Below are positions 14,057 through 21,655 of a DNA stretch of 35,971 bases, one piece after another (the first letter of the stretch is position 1; every line of letters begins with the position of its first letter). The translations under genes and the position numbers were made by a program. The stretch is from JBIQJD01 sp044507695 (lineage in GTDB: Bacteria > Bacteroidota > Ignavibacteria > Ignavibacteriales > Ignavibacteriaceae), in contig JBIQJD010000023.1 in assembly GCA_044507695.1 (NCBI GenBank), positions 1 through 35,971 of the forward strand, read 5' to 3'. The notes below the pieces were generated by a model. The model was not told the DNA's origin. It did not search any database and was given only the letters and a program-made list of their open reading frames with translations.

Positions 14057-15658
14057 ATGAATTTTTGCAGATTTTCCGGCGTCTTTTTAATTATAATTTT
14101 ATGCACCCAATATTTATTTTCACAGCAAATTGGAGAAGTTTCAGTAAAAAAATGGAAGGACGATAAAAACGCAGCTTTTTCTTTTTCATTTGATGATGCA
14201 TTTGAATCTCACTACTTACATGCGCGGGAAGTTTTAAACCAATATGGTTTTAAAGGAACTTTTTATCTTACAACCGGCATGCTTGATGATCGTGAATATG
14301 GAGATGGTTATGGTACGTGGAATCAATTCAGGCAAATGGCAGCAGAAGGGCATGAAATGGGAGCGCATACGGTTACTCACAAACATTTGATTCAAATGAC
14401 TGCGGGAAATATTAACACTCCCGGTACAATCAGATATGAGATGTACCAATCCAAACTTAGAATTGAACAAGAAATCGGTCAGCCATGTATTGATTTGGCT
14501 TATCCATTTGCAGAATACAATTCACAAATTTTATCTATAGCTGAAGAATTTTTTGAAATGGCAAGAGCCGATGGTCCTGATCCAAATTCTGCTTCTCCAA
14601 CATATAAACAATCATTCAAATTAACCTGCAATGAAATGCTTTTTAATCTGCCGCGCAATTCAACACACAGTGATGCTGATGAGCTTGAATTGTTGAAATC
14701 ACAGGTTAATGATCTTATAAACAGCGGCAAATGGATGAATTTAATGGCGCATAAGGTTGTTCCTTTTTCTCAATTGAATAAGGAAATACAAGATGGCTCA
14801 TGGTATCCAATGACCAGAGAATGGCTGAATGATATTAGTTTGTGGATGAAAAACAAATCAGACGGCGGATATATCTGGGTTGAAACAATTGCAAACGTAA
14901 TGAAATATGCACGCGAGAGAGATAGTTTTAAAGCATCGGTTATATCATCAAATGGAAAAGAAATTAAAATTAGCGTAACTGATGATTTACAGGATGAAAT
15001 ATATAATTATCCGCTCACAGTTGATATAACTGTTCCTTCTGATTGGAATGAAGTTGTGCTTACACAGGGAGAAAAAAATCAATCTGTTTCTGCTTTCACA
15101 AAGAATGGAAAAAGAATAGTTCGTGTGGAAGTAATTCCAGATGGAGGTACTGTTACATTGAAAAATGGTGCACCGGAAGTTTTGTACTCAATATCAGGAA
15201 AAGTTATTTACAATAATTCACAAAACTCCGCAGTTTCAAATGTTAATATTCAGCTTGAAAAACCGGATAACACTAAGAAAAATTCCTTAACTGATAATAA
15301 TGGAAATTTTTCTTTTGCTGAATTGGGTGAAGGAAATTATACAATAAAAATTTCAAAAGATGGAAGCTGGGGCGGAGTTAATGCAACAGATGCTCTGGAG
15401 ACCTTAAGATACTTTTCAAAATTAACTCAACTGGATTCTCTTCAAATGAAGGCGGCTGATGTTAATAACAGCGGAACAATTAACGCTACTGATGCTCTGT
15501 TAATCGTTTCAAGGTATGCTGGAAAAATTGATAAGTTTGATATTCCTGATTGGATTTTTGAACCTGCCTCCAAAGAGGTGATAATTGATGGCAGCAACAT
15601 AGAATTACAATTAAAATCAATTGCTGCTGGAGATGTGAATGGTTCATACATTCCGTAA
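14057..15658 (+). CDS. Secreted polysaccharide deacetylase with dockerin-like C-terminal repeats
   Basis: A 533-residue exported protein. The signal peptide is about residues 1-24 (core VFLIIILCTQYLFS). A NodB-type polysaccharide deacetylase domain follows: SFDDAF supplies the catalytic and metal Asp pair (D46, D47), and HTVTH supplies the metal histidines (H104, H108). KGTFYLTTG and LAYPFAEYN are further family motifs. It should remove N- or O-acetyl groups from a glycan (chitin, peptidoglycan or xylan type) outside the cytoplasm. After a beta region, a Cna-B/regulatory-like domain starts near residue 375 (ISGKVIYNN). It is followed by two dockerin type I-like repeats: a degenerate one around GGVNATDALETL and a better one, DVNNSGTINATDALLIV, ending in GDVNGSYIP. 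There is no T9SS tail. The dockerin-like end suggests docking to a cohesin-like or other surface partner, which is not in this window. Confidence 0.85.
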   Translation: MNFCRFSGVFLIIILCTQYLFSQQIGEVSVKKWKDDKNAAFSFSFDDAFESHYLHAREVLNQYGFKGTFYLTTGMLDDREYGDGYGTWNQFRQMAAEGHEMGAHTVTHKHLIQMTAGNINTPGTIRYEMYQSKLRIEQEIGQPCIDLAYPFAEYNSQILSIAEEFFEMARADGPDPNSASPTYKQSFKLTCNEMLFNLPRNSTHSDADELELLKSQVNDLINSGKWMNLMAHKVVPFSQLNKEIQDGSWYPMTREWLNDISLWMKNKSDGGYIWVETIANVMKYARERDSFKASVISSNGKEIKISVTDDLQDEIYNYPLTVDITVPSDWNEVVLTQGEKNQSVSAFTKNGKRIVRVEVIPDGGTVTLKNGAPEVLYSISGKVIYNNSQNSAVSNVNIQLEKPDNTKKNSLTDNNGNFSFAELGEGNYTIKISKDGSWGGVNATDALETLRYFSKLTQLDSLQMKAADVNNSGTINATDALLIVSRYAGKIDKFDIPDWIFEPASKEVIIDGSNIELQLKSIAAGDVNGSYIP

Positions 15659-15679
15659 GAATTAAAGGATTTGCACATT

Positions 15680-15741
15680 ATCAGATTGCCGGATGTAAAA
15701 TTTTATATTCAGCAATCTGATTACACAAATCAGGCAGATTG
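15680..15741. repeat. Three-part inverted repeat at a convergent junction
   Basis: ATCAGATTGC (15680-15689) pairs perfectly with GCAATCTGAT (15712-15721). The same middle arm (CAATCTG, 15713-15719) can instead pair with CAGATTG at 15735-15741. It lies between the deacetylase stop and the LiaF-like stop, so it may act as a bidirectional terminator, but no long T run follows. Confidence 0.5.
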
Positions 15742-15780
15742 AAGCACATTGTACTAACTGATAAAATATTAAATAAAAAT

Positions 15781-16716
15781 TTACCAGTTAGATGTTCTCT
15801 TTACATTGATTGATGAAACGCCCGTATCCAATTCAATATAAATTTTCTTTCCGGAGCGGGCAAAATTTTCTGTCTGGTAAACATCATCTCTTACTTCACT
15901 AAAGCCTTCAAAATTCTTAGTGGATAAACTTACATCAGTTTTTATTTCACAACCAACATTTTCAGGAATTGTGATATCAATGGAGGAAACACCGGCATCA
16001 ATTAAAAAGTGAGTTTCAGTTTCCGGGTCACCGAGTTTTGCATTGAGTGATGCAGCACCCATTTCAATTTTAAGTCTGTTTACTTTGATTGAGGAGAAAT
16101 CGAGATCGAGTGAAGCAGCACCAACGTTTAGATTTATATCCCAAACAGGAGATGAATGTAAATTCATTTTAACTTCATTTCTGCTTTTTCCTTCTCTGAA
16201 AGAAAATCTTTTACGATGCATAATAAAATCTATAGTGGATTCATTTCCATTGTTTGAACGATCGAGAGTATAGTTATTTCCTGCACCTTTTGCTTCTGCT
16301 GAAAAAAGATATGAATCTGATTTACCAAAAGAAAAAGATCCGGCTCCGGCATCAAAATTCAGAACTGCGCGCTGCTGGTCAGAAAATTCCTCATTAAAAT
16401 TTTTAACCTCATAATCTGATTCATCAAAATCTTCATCATCAGAATAACTGAAGAAAAAATTATGCTCTGTGAATCTAAATCCGGCTTTATAGGTTGAATA
16501 TCCTGCAAACGCAAGCGCAACAGCAGTTATTGCAACTAAAAATGTACGCACCGCAGGCTGTCGTATCATCATCGAAATTCCCCAAAGAATTAAAACAACC
16601 GGCCAGAGTTTTATTACATCACTATAATAGAAATCATATGGAGTAAGATTATTAATTAAAATCAGCAAACCGAGAGATATTAATAACACACCCCAAAAAA
16701 CATGTTTATTTTTCAT
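15781..16716 (-). CDS. LiaF-like membrane protein with toast-rack domain
   Basis: A 311-residue protein. The N-terminus (about 1-85) has four closely spaced hydrophobic helices (FWGVLLISLGLLILI, LWPVVLILWGI, and a pair around residues 58-80) resembling the LiaI/LiaF transmembrane region. An acidic linker (SDDEDFDESDYE) leads to a C-terminal beta-rich domain (about 110-311). That domain has repeating GAGSFSFG, VGAASLDLDFS, MGAASLNAKLG, GVSSIDITIP and GVSSINVKRT turns, the pattern of the LiaF C-terminal or toast-rack domain. Such proteins sense or report envelope stress. In Firmicutes LiaF controls the LiaRS two-component system, and elsewhere toast-rack domains partner with PspC. Here PspC is the next gene upstream with only 12 bases between, so the two are surely cotranscribed. 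No liaRS genes are adjacent, so the output is unknown. AGGA lies about eight bases before the ATG. Confidence 0.85.
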   Translation of the reverse strand: MKNKHVFWGVLLISLGLLILINNLTPYDFYYSDVIKLWPVVLILWGISMMIRQPAVRTFLVAITAVALAFAGYSTYKAGFRFTEHNFFFSYSDDEDFDESDYEVKNFNEEFSDQQRAVLNFDAGAGSFSFGKSDSYLFSAEAKGAGNNYTLDRSNNGNESTIDFIMHRKRFSFREGKSRNEVKMNLHSSPVWDINLNVGAASLDLDFSSIKVNRLKIEMGAASLNAKLGDPETETHFLIDAGVSSIDITIPENVGCEIKTDVSLSTKNFEGFSEVRDDVYQTENFARSGKKIYIELDTGVSSINVKRTSNW

Positions 16717-16728
16717 ATTAAAATCCTG

Positions 16729-17169
16729 TTATTTTTTTACTGCGTTGATTAATAATATAACACCAGTTATTATCAATACAACTGAAAGCATATCACCAAA
16801 ATCAACATGGGGAAATAATTCATCTGCAAGAAAAAACAAACCGATTACGATTAAAATTATACCGCCAACCAATGATCTTTTTTGCTTCTGGCTTTCAATT
16901 TTTTCACCATAATATTTTACGGGATCAACCGGTTCAGCTTGGTTTGCGGCTTCTTCAGTCTGAGTATTTGGCGGCGTTACAACATAAGGTTCTTCCGGAA
17001 TTACGACCCAGAGTATAAGATAAGCCAGTACACCAGCCCCGCCTGCAAAAAGACTAACAACAAAAAGCACACGAACAATAGTTGGATCGATTTCAAAATA
17101 GTTTGCCAATCCGCCGGCAACTCCGCCTATCATTTTGTCCCTAACAGAACGATAAAGTTTTTTGTTCAT
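16729..17169 (-). CDS. pspC: PspC-domain membrane protein
   Basis: A 146-residue protein. The N-terminal PspC domain spans about 1-62: KKLYRSVRDKMIGGVAGGLA, then YFEIDPTIVRVLFVVSLFAG and a helix ending in ILWVVIPEE, all hallmarks of the family. A polar linker follows (about 62-98, rich in Pro, Thr and Gln). Two more C-terminal hydrophobic helices (GGIILIVIGLFFLADELFP and LSVVLIITGVILLINAV) resemble the LiaI-like pair seen in extended PspC proteins. PspC takes part in phage-shock-type membrane stress responses at the inner membrane. AAAGGA five bases before the ATG is a good ribosome site. It is cotranscribed with the LiaF-like gene 12 bases downstream and lies 128 bases after the esterase gene on the same strand. 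No pspA, pspF or liaRS neighbour is seen. Confidence 0.9.
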   Translation of the reverse strand: MNKKLYRSVRDKMIGGVAGGLANYFEIDPTIVRVLFVVSLFAGGAGVLAYLILWVVIPEEPYVVTPPNTQTEEAANQAEPVDPVKYYGEKIESQKQKRSLVGGIILIVIGLFFLADELFPHVDFGDMLSVVLIITGVILLINAVKK

Positions 17170-17297
17170 GGTTTTCCTTTATTTTGCTGCTGCAATAATA
17201 ATGAGAATGAAATATACTGGCTTAATCTATTTTTTTATCGGCAGCAAAAACACAGTTGTGGTAATATTCTGCTGCAAGCGGTAACCGTTAAAAATAC

Positions 17298-18083
17298 TTA
17301 TTTAATTAATTCATTAAAGAATCTGAAATGTTCATCGATTGATTTTTTCCAGTATTGGCGTGAATGATTTCCTGGTTGAGCTATGAATTTTATCCTGACA
17401 CCTTTCGTTTTACAAGTTTCATAAAATTCTTCATTCACTTTTAAAGCAAAATCCTGCGTACCGCAATCCACAATTATATCATGATTAAATTTTTCAATCT
17501 TTGCCAGAATATGAACTGCTGAATTATTCTGCCAAACTGATAAATTATCATTCATTTCACCAATCATATTTTCAATTCCCCATTTTTTAGGAAATTGGGT
17601 GATATCGAGAATTCCGCTTGTACTGCCACCGCTATTAAAAAAATCAGGATGCTTAAGTAACAAAGTAATTGCGCCGTGCCCGCCCATACTTAAACCAGTA
17701 ATAAAAATATTTTCTTTAGAAATTTTATACCTGTTAAAGATTTCAGGAACGAGATTATCAAAGAAGAATTTTTCAAATTGTATATTAGTTTTAACAGTAC
17801 TGTTCAAATACCAGGAATCATAGAACCCATCAGGGCATGCAATAATGAAATTATAATCATCGGCATATTTTTGTAAATCAGTTATCTCGCTCCATTGCGC
17901 GTAGTTTCCGCTCCAGCCATGAAGCATAAAAAGCAGCGGATAGTAATTTGTTGGATCATAACTTAGCGGAATGAAAATAATTGTTGTATCGGCAGCGGGA
18001 ACAGAATCTGCATAAATTAAAAGTGTATCCTGTGAAAAAATTATTCCTGAAAAAATCAAAAAACAAAAAAAAGTTTTTCTCAT
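17298..18083 (-). CDS. Secreted alpha/beta-hydrolase esterase (esterase D / feruloyl esterase type)
   Basis: An exported serine esterase of about 261 residues with signal peptide MRKTFFCFLIFSGIIFS. Counting from the second ATG (18083), the nucleophile is S132 in GLSMGGHG. The acid is D211 in VDCGTQDF and the histidine H240 in PGNHSRQYW. LLFMLHGWSGN is the oxyanion-side strand. This matches the putative esterase family that includes S-formylglutathione hydrolase, antigen 85-like and feruloyl/acetyl-xylan esterases. A secreted form next to a deacetylase favours a polysaccharide ester substrate, but this is inference. GGAG abuts the first ATG (18089) and lies six bases before the second, so 18083 is the better start; the difference is two residues. 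Upstream it is divergent from nadE. Downstream, the pspC gene follows after 128 bases. Confidence 0.85.
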   Translation of the reverse strand: MRKTFFCFLIFSGIIFSQDTLLIYADSVPAADTTIIFIPLSYDPTNYYPLLFMLHGWSGNYAQWSEITDLQKYADDYNFIIACPDGFYDSWYLNSTVKTNIQFEKFFFDNLVPEIFNRYKISKENIFITGLSMGGHGAITLLLKHPDFFNSGGSTSGILDITQFPKKWGIENMIGEMNDNLSVWQNNSAVHILAKIEKFNHDIIVDCGTQDFALKVNEEFYETCKTKGVRIKFIAQPGNHSRQYWKKSIDEHFRFFNELIK

Positions 18084-18089
18084 CTGCAT

Positions 18090-18093
18090 CTCC
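18090..18093 (-). promoter_or_regulatory. Ribosome binding site deciding the esterase start
   Basis: GGAG on the minus strand directly touches an ATG at 18089 and is six bases from the ATG at 18083. The second spacing is the workable one. Confidence 0.5.
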
Positions 18094-18124
18094 GATATGA
18101 ATTCAATTAAAAATAATGATGAAA

Positions 18125-18142
18125 AATTCTACTTATAGAATT
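18125..18142. promoter_or_regulatory. Palindrome in the esterase-nadE divergent gap, candidate operator
   Basis: AATTCTA (18125-18131), four bases, TAGAATT (18136-18142): a perfect 7-bp inverted repeat with operator-like geometry. It lies about 40 bases upstream of the putative nadE -7 box. No regulator is known from the window. Confidence 0.35.
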
Positions 18143-18181
18143 GACCGGGGAGCTTCATTTTTAGTTATTACCAGCCTTTCC

Positions 18182-18189
18182 TATTTTTG
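18182..18189 (+). promoter_or_regulatory. Putative nadE -7 box
   Basis: TATTTTTG matches TAnnTTTG and lies 23 bases before the nadE ATG. No clear TTTG/TTG -33 element is seen at the right distance; a T-rich stretch at 18158-18162 is the nearest candidate. Confidence 0.35.
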
Positions 18190-18212
18190 TGCAAAAATAA
18201 AAATAATATTGT

Positions 18213-19850
18213 ATGAAAATAGCCCTCTGCCAAATAAATACTATCATCGGAGATATTGAAGGAAATAAGAAAAAGATTCTTGAATGGTATGATAAAGCTG
18301 TCCGCAGTGAAGTTGATTTAGCATTATTCCCGGAACTTGCGCTGGTAGGATATCCGCCGCTTGATTTAGTTGAGAAAAAAGAATTCAGAGATGCGGCATC
18401 AAAAGCAGTAAATGAAATTGCAGCGCAAACAGGAACGACCGGATTAATATTTGGTTCAATAACAGAAGATGATGATAAAATAGGAACTGATATTCACAAC
18501 TCCGCAATACTTTGTTATCATGGAAAAGTTCAGTTCATCCAGCATAAATCTTTAATTCCTAATTATGATGTGTTTGATGAAATGCGTTACTTCGATCCTG
18601 CAAAGGAAGTAAATGTTGTTCAATATAAAAATAAAAAATTAGGAATATCAATTTGTGAAGATATCTGGAACGATGAAGATTATTGGTACAGAAGAAGATA
18701 TGTTAATGATCCGGTGAAAATTCTATTGGAAAAAGGTGCGGAAATAATAATAAATATTTCTGCAAGTCCTTATGCCTACGGAAAAAGAAATGACAGGAAA
18801 GAAATGCTTTCCGTTCTTACAAAGAAAGATAAAATTCCGCTTGCGTATGTCTGCTGCGTTGGTGCACAGACCGATTTAATTTTTGACGGTGCAAGTATGT
18901 GCTTTAATTCGGAAGGTGAACTTGTTCTGCTTGGTGAATCATACAAAGAAGAGTTTTTTATTTTTGATACTGAAAAAAAATATTCACAGATAACAAAGGT
19001 TGAAGCTTCATTTGAAGAAGAAGTTTACAACGCCCTTGTTTTTGGTTTGAAGGAATATTGTTATAAGCAAGGATTTGAAAAAGTTGTACTCGGTTTAAGC
19101 GGGGGAATTGATTCGGCACTTGTAGCATGTATTGCCGCTGATGCTTTAGGTAAAGAAAATGTGCATGTTCTTTTGCTTCCATCCGATTTTTCTTCACGCG
19201 GAAGCATCAATGATTCAATGAAACTAATAAGGAATCTTGGCATCTCACATCACAAGATTTCAATTGAGCCTGTTGTTGATAAAATCTTAAAACAAATGAA
19301 ACCGCTTTTTAAAGATCTTCAATGGGATACAACAGAAGAAAATATTCAGTCAAGATCGCGCGGTTTATTGTTAATGGCTTATTCAAATAAGTTTAATGCA
19401 TTATTGTTAACAACTGGAAATAAATCAGAAGCGGCTGTAGGTTACGCAACACTTTATGGTGATATGGCCGGAGCATTAGCAGTAATTGCTGATGTTTATA
19501 AAACAGATGTTTATAAACTTGCATCATACATTAACAGGAATAAGGAAATAATTCCAAAAGAAATTATTGAGAAAGCTCCTTCTGCTGAACTGCGACATAA
19601 TCAGAAGGATCAGGATACGCTTCCACCTTATGATGTTCTTGATAAGATCTTAAAATATTACCTTGAAGAGAATAAAGAAATAAAGGAAATTTCTGAAATA
19701 ATTAATGATGAAAATCTTGTTAAAAAAGTTTTAAGAATGGTTGATAAAAATGAATTTAAAAGAAATCAGTCAGCGCCGGTTTTGCGTGTATCCAAAAAAG
19801 CGTTTGGGCTTGGGAGAAGATTTCCAATTGTTCAGGGATGGAGAAAATAA
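18213..19850 (+). CDS. nadE: Glutamine-dependent NAD(+) synthetase
   Basis: Catalyses the last step of NAD synthesis, amidating deamido-NAD with ATP and glutamine-derived ammonia in the cytoplasm. It is the two-domain form (545 residues). Residues about 1-260 are a nitrilase-type glutaminase with triad E41 (FPELALVGY), K112 (HKSLIPNY) and C148 (ISICEDIWN). Residues about 270-545 are the synthetase with the PP-loop LGLSGGIDSALVACIAADAL (SGGIDS at 296-301), TGNKSEAAVGYATLYGD, and SAELRHNQKDQDTLPPYDVL. The C-terminus FGLGRRFPIVQGWR is typical. All catalytic residues are present, so it should use glutamine directly. The start gives MKIALCQINTIIGD, the family's usual beginning. It is followed by dsbD after 35 bases on the same strand. 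Confidence 0.97.
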   Translation: MKIALCQINTIIGDIEGNKKKILEWYDKAVRSEVDLALFPELALVGYPPLDLVEKKEFRDAASKAVNEIAAQTGTTGLIFGSITEDDDKIGTDIHNSAILCYHGKVQFIQHKSLIPNYDVFDEMRYFDPAKEVNVVQYKNKKLGISICEDIWNDEDYWYRRRYVNDPVKILLEKGAEIIINISASPYAYGKRNDRKEMLSVLTKKDKIPLAYVCCVGAQTDLIFDGASMCFNSEGELVLLGESYKEEFFIFDTEKKYSQITKVEASFEEEVYNALVFGLKEYCYKQGFEKVVLGLSGGIDSALVACIAADALGKENVHVLLLPSDFSSRGSINDSMKLIRNLGISHHKISIEPVVDKILKQMKPLFKDLQWDTTEENIQSRSRGLLLMAYSNKFNALLLTTGNKSEAAVGYATLYGDMAGALAVIADVYKTDVYKLASYINRNKEIIPKEIIEKAPSAELRHNQKDQDTLPPYDVLDKILKYYLEENKEIKEISEIINDENLVKKVLRMVDKNEFKRNQSAPVLRVSKKAFGLGRRFPIVQGWRK

Positions 19851-19885
19851 AAGATTCTGTTAACCAAGTAATAAAAAGAATAAAG

Positions 19886-21655
19886 ATGAAATTTAAACTA
19901 TCTATAATATTATTATTTTTTTCAGCAGGCATATTTGCACAACTCGGACCAAAAGATTTAGTAGAGATAAAAACTTTTCAATCATTTGATAAAGTATACG
20001 CTGGCGGGGAATTAAAACTTGCTGTGCAAACTGATATAAAAGAATCATGGCATATAAATTCCAACAAGCCTTATGATGATTTTTTAATTCCTACCGAAAT
20101 CAGAATTGAATCTGAAAATTTTGAACTCGTAAATTCAGCATATCCTCCGGCAGAAGATCTCAAACTTGCTTTTTCTGAAAATCCACTTTCTGTTTGGGAA
20201 GATCAAATTATTATTGGCGCGTTAATTAAAGTTAAAGATAATGTTGAACCCGGCAGTTATAATTTAATTGTAACATTAAATTATCAGGCATGCAACGATA
20301 ACTCCTGTTTACCTCCAACGAATACTAATGATACAATTAATGTTGAAGTAGCGGATAGAACAACACCGGTAAAAGAAATCAACCAGGATATTTTTAAAAA
20401 TATTGATCTTTCATATACACCGGTTTCAGGAAGTTCAACATCCGGATCTGATAATGTAATTACTTCAACACTGGAAGGCAGCGGAATTTTCCTGGGACTT
20501 ATTCTTGTTTTTCTCGGCGGACTTGCATTAAATCTTACTCCGTGTGTTTATCCGCTTATTCCCATAACAATTGGATATTTTGGTGGACAAAGTGAAGGCA
20601 ATACAAAAAGGCTTTTACTAATGGGATTGCTTTTTGTAATCGGAATGGCTGTGACATATTCTATTGTCGGTGTTGTAACGGCGTTGAGTGGTGCTGTATT
20701 TGGCTCACTGCTTCAAAATACATTCGTAATAATTTTTATTGCATTAATCTTTATCGTTTTATCACTAAGCATGTTTGGAGTTTATGAATTTCAACTTCCT
20801 TCATCATTAGTAAATAAAGCAGGCGGCGCAAAATCAGGAATGTTTGGCGCATTTTTTATGGGATTAACAATGGGAATTGTTGCTGCTCCCTGTATTGGTC
20901 CGTTTGTAATCGGCCTTGTTACATATGTTGCAGCCAAGGCTGATCCTTATTATGGATTTTTACTTTTCTTTGTTCTTGCTTTAGGATTAGGAACGCCGTA
21001 TCTCGTCCTTGCAATTTTTTCAGGAAAAATTAAAAAGCTTCCACGGGCAGGTGAGTGGATGGAAGCAGTTAAACATATCTTTGGTTTCATTCTTATAGGA
21101 ATGGCTCTCTATTTTATTCTTCCGCTTTTGCCGGATGATATTGCCGGATATATTTTACCTCTGTTTATGATTATCACTGCATTATATCTTTTATGTGTTG
21201 ATAAACTTGCAAACCGGATAAAAGGATTCAGAATATTTAAAATTGCATTCTCAATTTTGCTTTTAACAATTGCAGTGTATGCAATTATTCCTTCTGAAAG
21301 AAATGAAATTCCGTGGCAGGAATATTCTGAAAATATTATTCCAGCCACCCTTGAAAACAGTGATGGAATGATTATAGATTTTTACGCTGATTGGTGTATT
21401 CCATGTAAGGAACTTGATGCCACAACATTTTCTGATCAGCGGGTGATTGATGCAGCTTCAAACTTTCATACTTTTAAAGCTGATATGACACAATCGTTAT
21501 CACCTGAAGTGGAAGCATTGAGAGAAAAGTATAAAATTCTCGGTGTACCTACTGTTTTAATCATTAATTCAGATGGGCAGGAAATTCACCGGGTTACAGG
21601 ATTTGTTCCACCGGAAGAATTTTTGAAATTAATAAATGATGCAAGGGAAAGCTAA
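19886..21655 (+). CDS. dsbD: Thiol:disulfide interchange protein DsbD
   Basis: Carries reducing power from cytoplasmic thioredoxin across the inner membrane to periplasmic thiol proteins and cytochrome c maturation. From the ATG at 19886 the protein has 589 residues. They are: a signal peptide (MKFKLSIILLFFSAGIFA), an N-terminal periplasmic DsbD-alpha-like domain with a cysteine pair (C136 and C141 in ACNDNSC), an eight-helix CcdA-like core with C220 (NLTPCVYPL) and C336 (AAPCIGPFV), and a C-terminal thioredoxin domain with CIPC (C504, C507). All three redox pairs are complete. A longer frame beginning at ATG 19838 overlaps nadE and would bury the signal peptide behind 16 residues, so it is not preferred. 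The stop interleaves with the stop of the convergent histidine kinase gene. Confidence 0.95.
   Translation: MKFKLSIILLFFSAGIFAQLGPKDLVEIKTFQSFDKVYAGGELKLAVQTDIKESWHINSNKPYDDFLIPTEIRIESENFELVNSAYPPAEDLKLAFSENPLSVWEDQIIIGALIKVKDNVEPGSYNLIVTLNYQACNDNSCLPPTNTNDTINVEVADRTTPVKEINQDIFKNIDLSYTPVSGSSTSGSDNVITSTLEGSGIFLGLILVFLGGLALNLTPCVYPLIPITIGYFGGQSEGNTKRLLLMGLLFVIGMAVTYSIVGVVTALSGAVFGSLLQNTFVIIFIALIFIVLSLSMFGVYEFQLPSSLVNKAGGAKSGMFGAFFMGLTMGIVAAPCIGPFVIGLVTYVAAKADPYYGFLLFFVLALGLGTPYLVLAIFSGKIKKLPRAGEWMEAVKHIFGFILIGMALYFILPLLPDDIAGYILPLFMIITALYLLCVDKLANRIKGFRIFKIAFSILLLTIAVYAIIPSERNEIPWQEYSENIIPATLENSDGMIIDFYADWCIPCKELDATTFSDQRVIDAASNFHTFKADMTQSLSPEVEALREKYKILGVPTVLIINSDGQEIHRVTGFVPPEEFLKLINDARES

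Noticed and set aside
17241..17275. GCAGCA...TGCTGC inverted repeat between the esterase and pspC genes
   Set aside because: The stem is only 6 bp with a 23-base loop, and no T run follows on the minus strand.
16882..17367. Open plus-strand frame of 161 codons
   Set aside because: It lies antisense to pspC and the esterase end. Its translation is Asn/Phe/Cys-rich with no family features.
19838..19885. Upstream ATG start of dsbD overlapping nadE
   Set aside because: It would place 16 charged residues before an otherwise perfect signal peptide.
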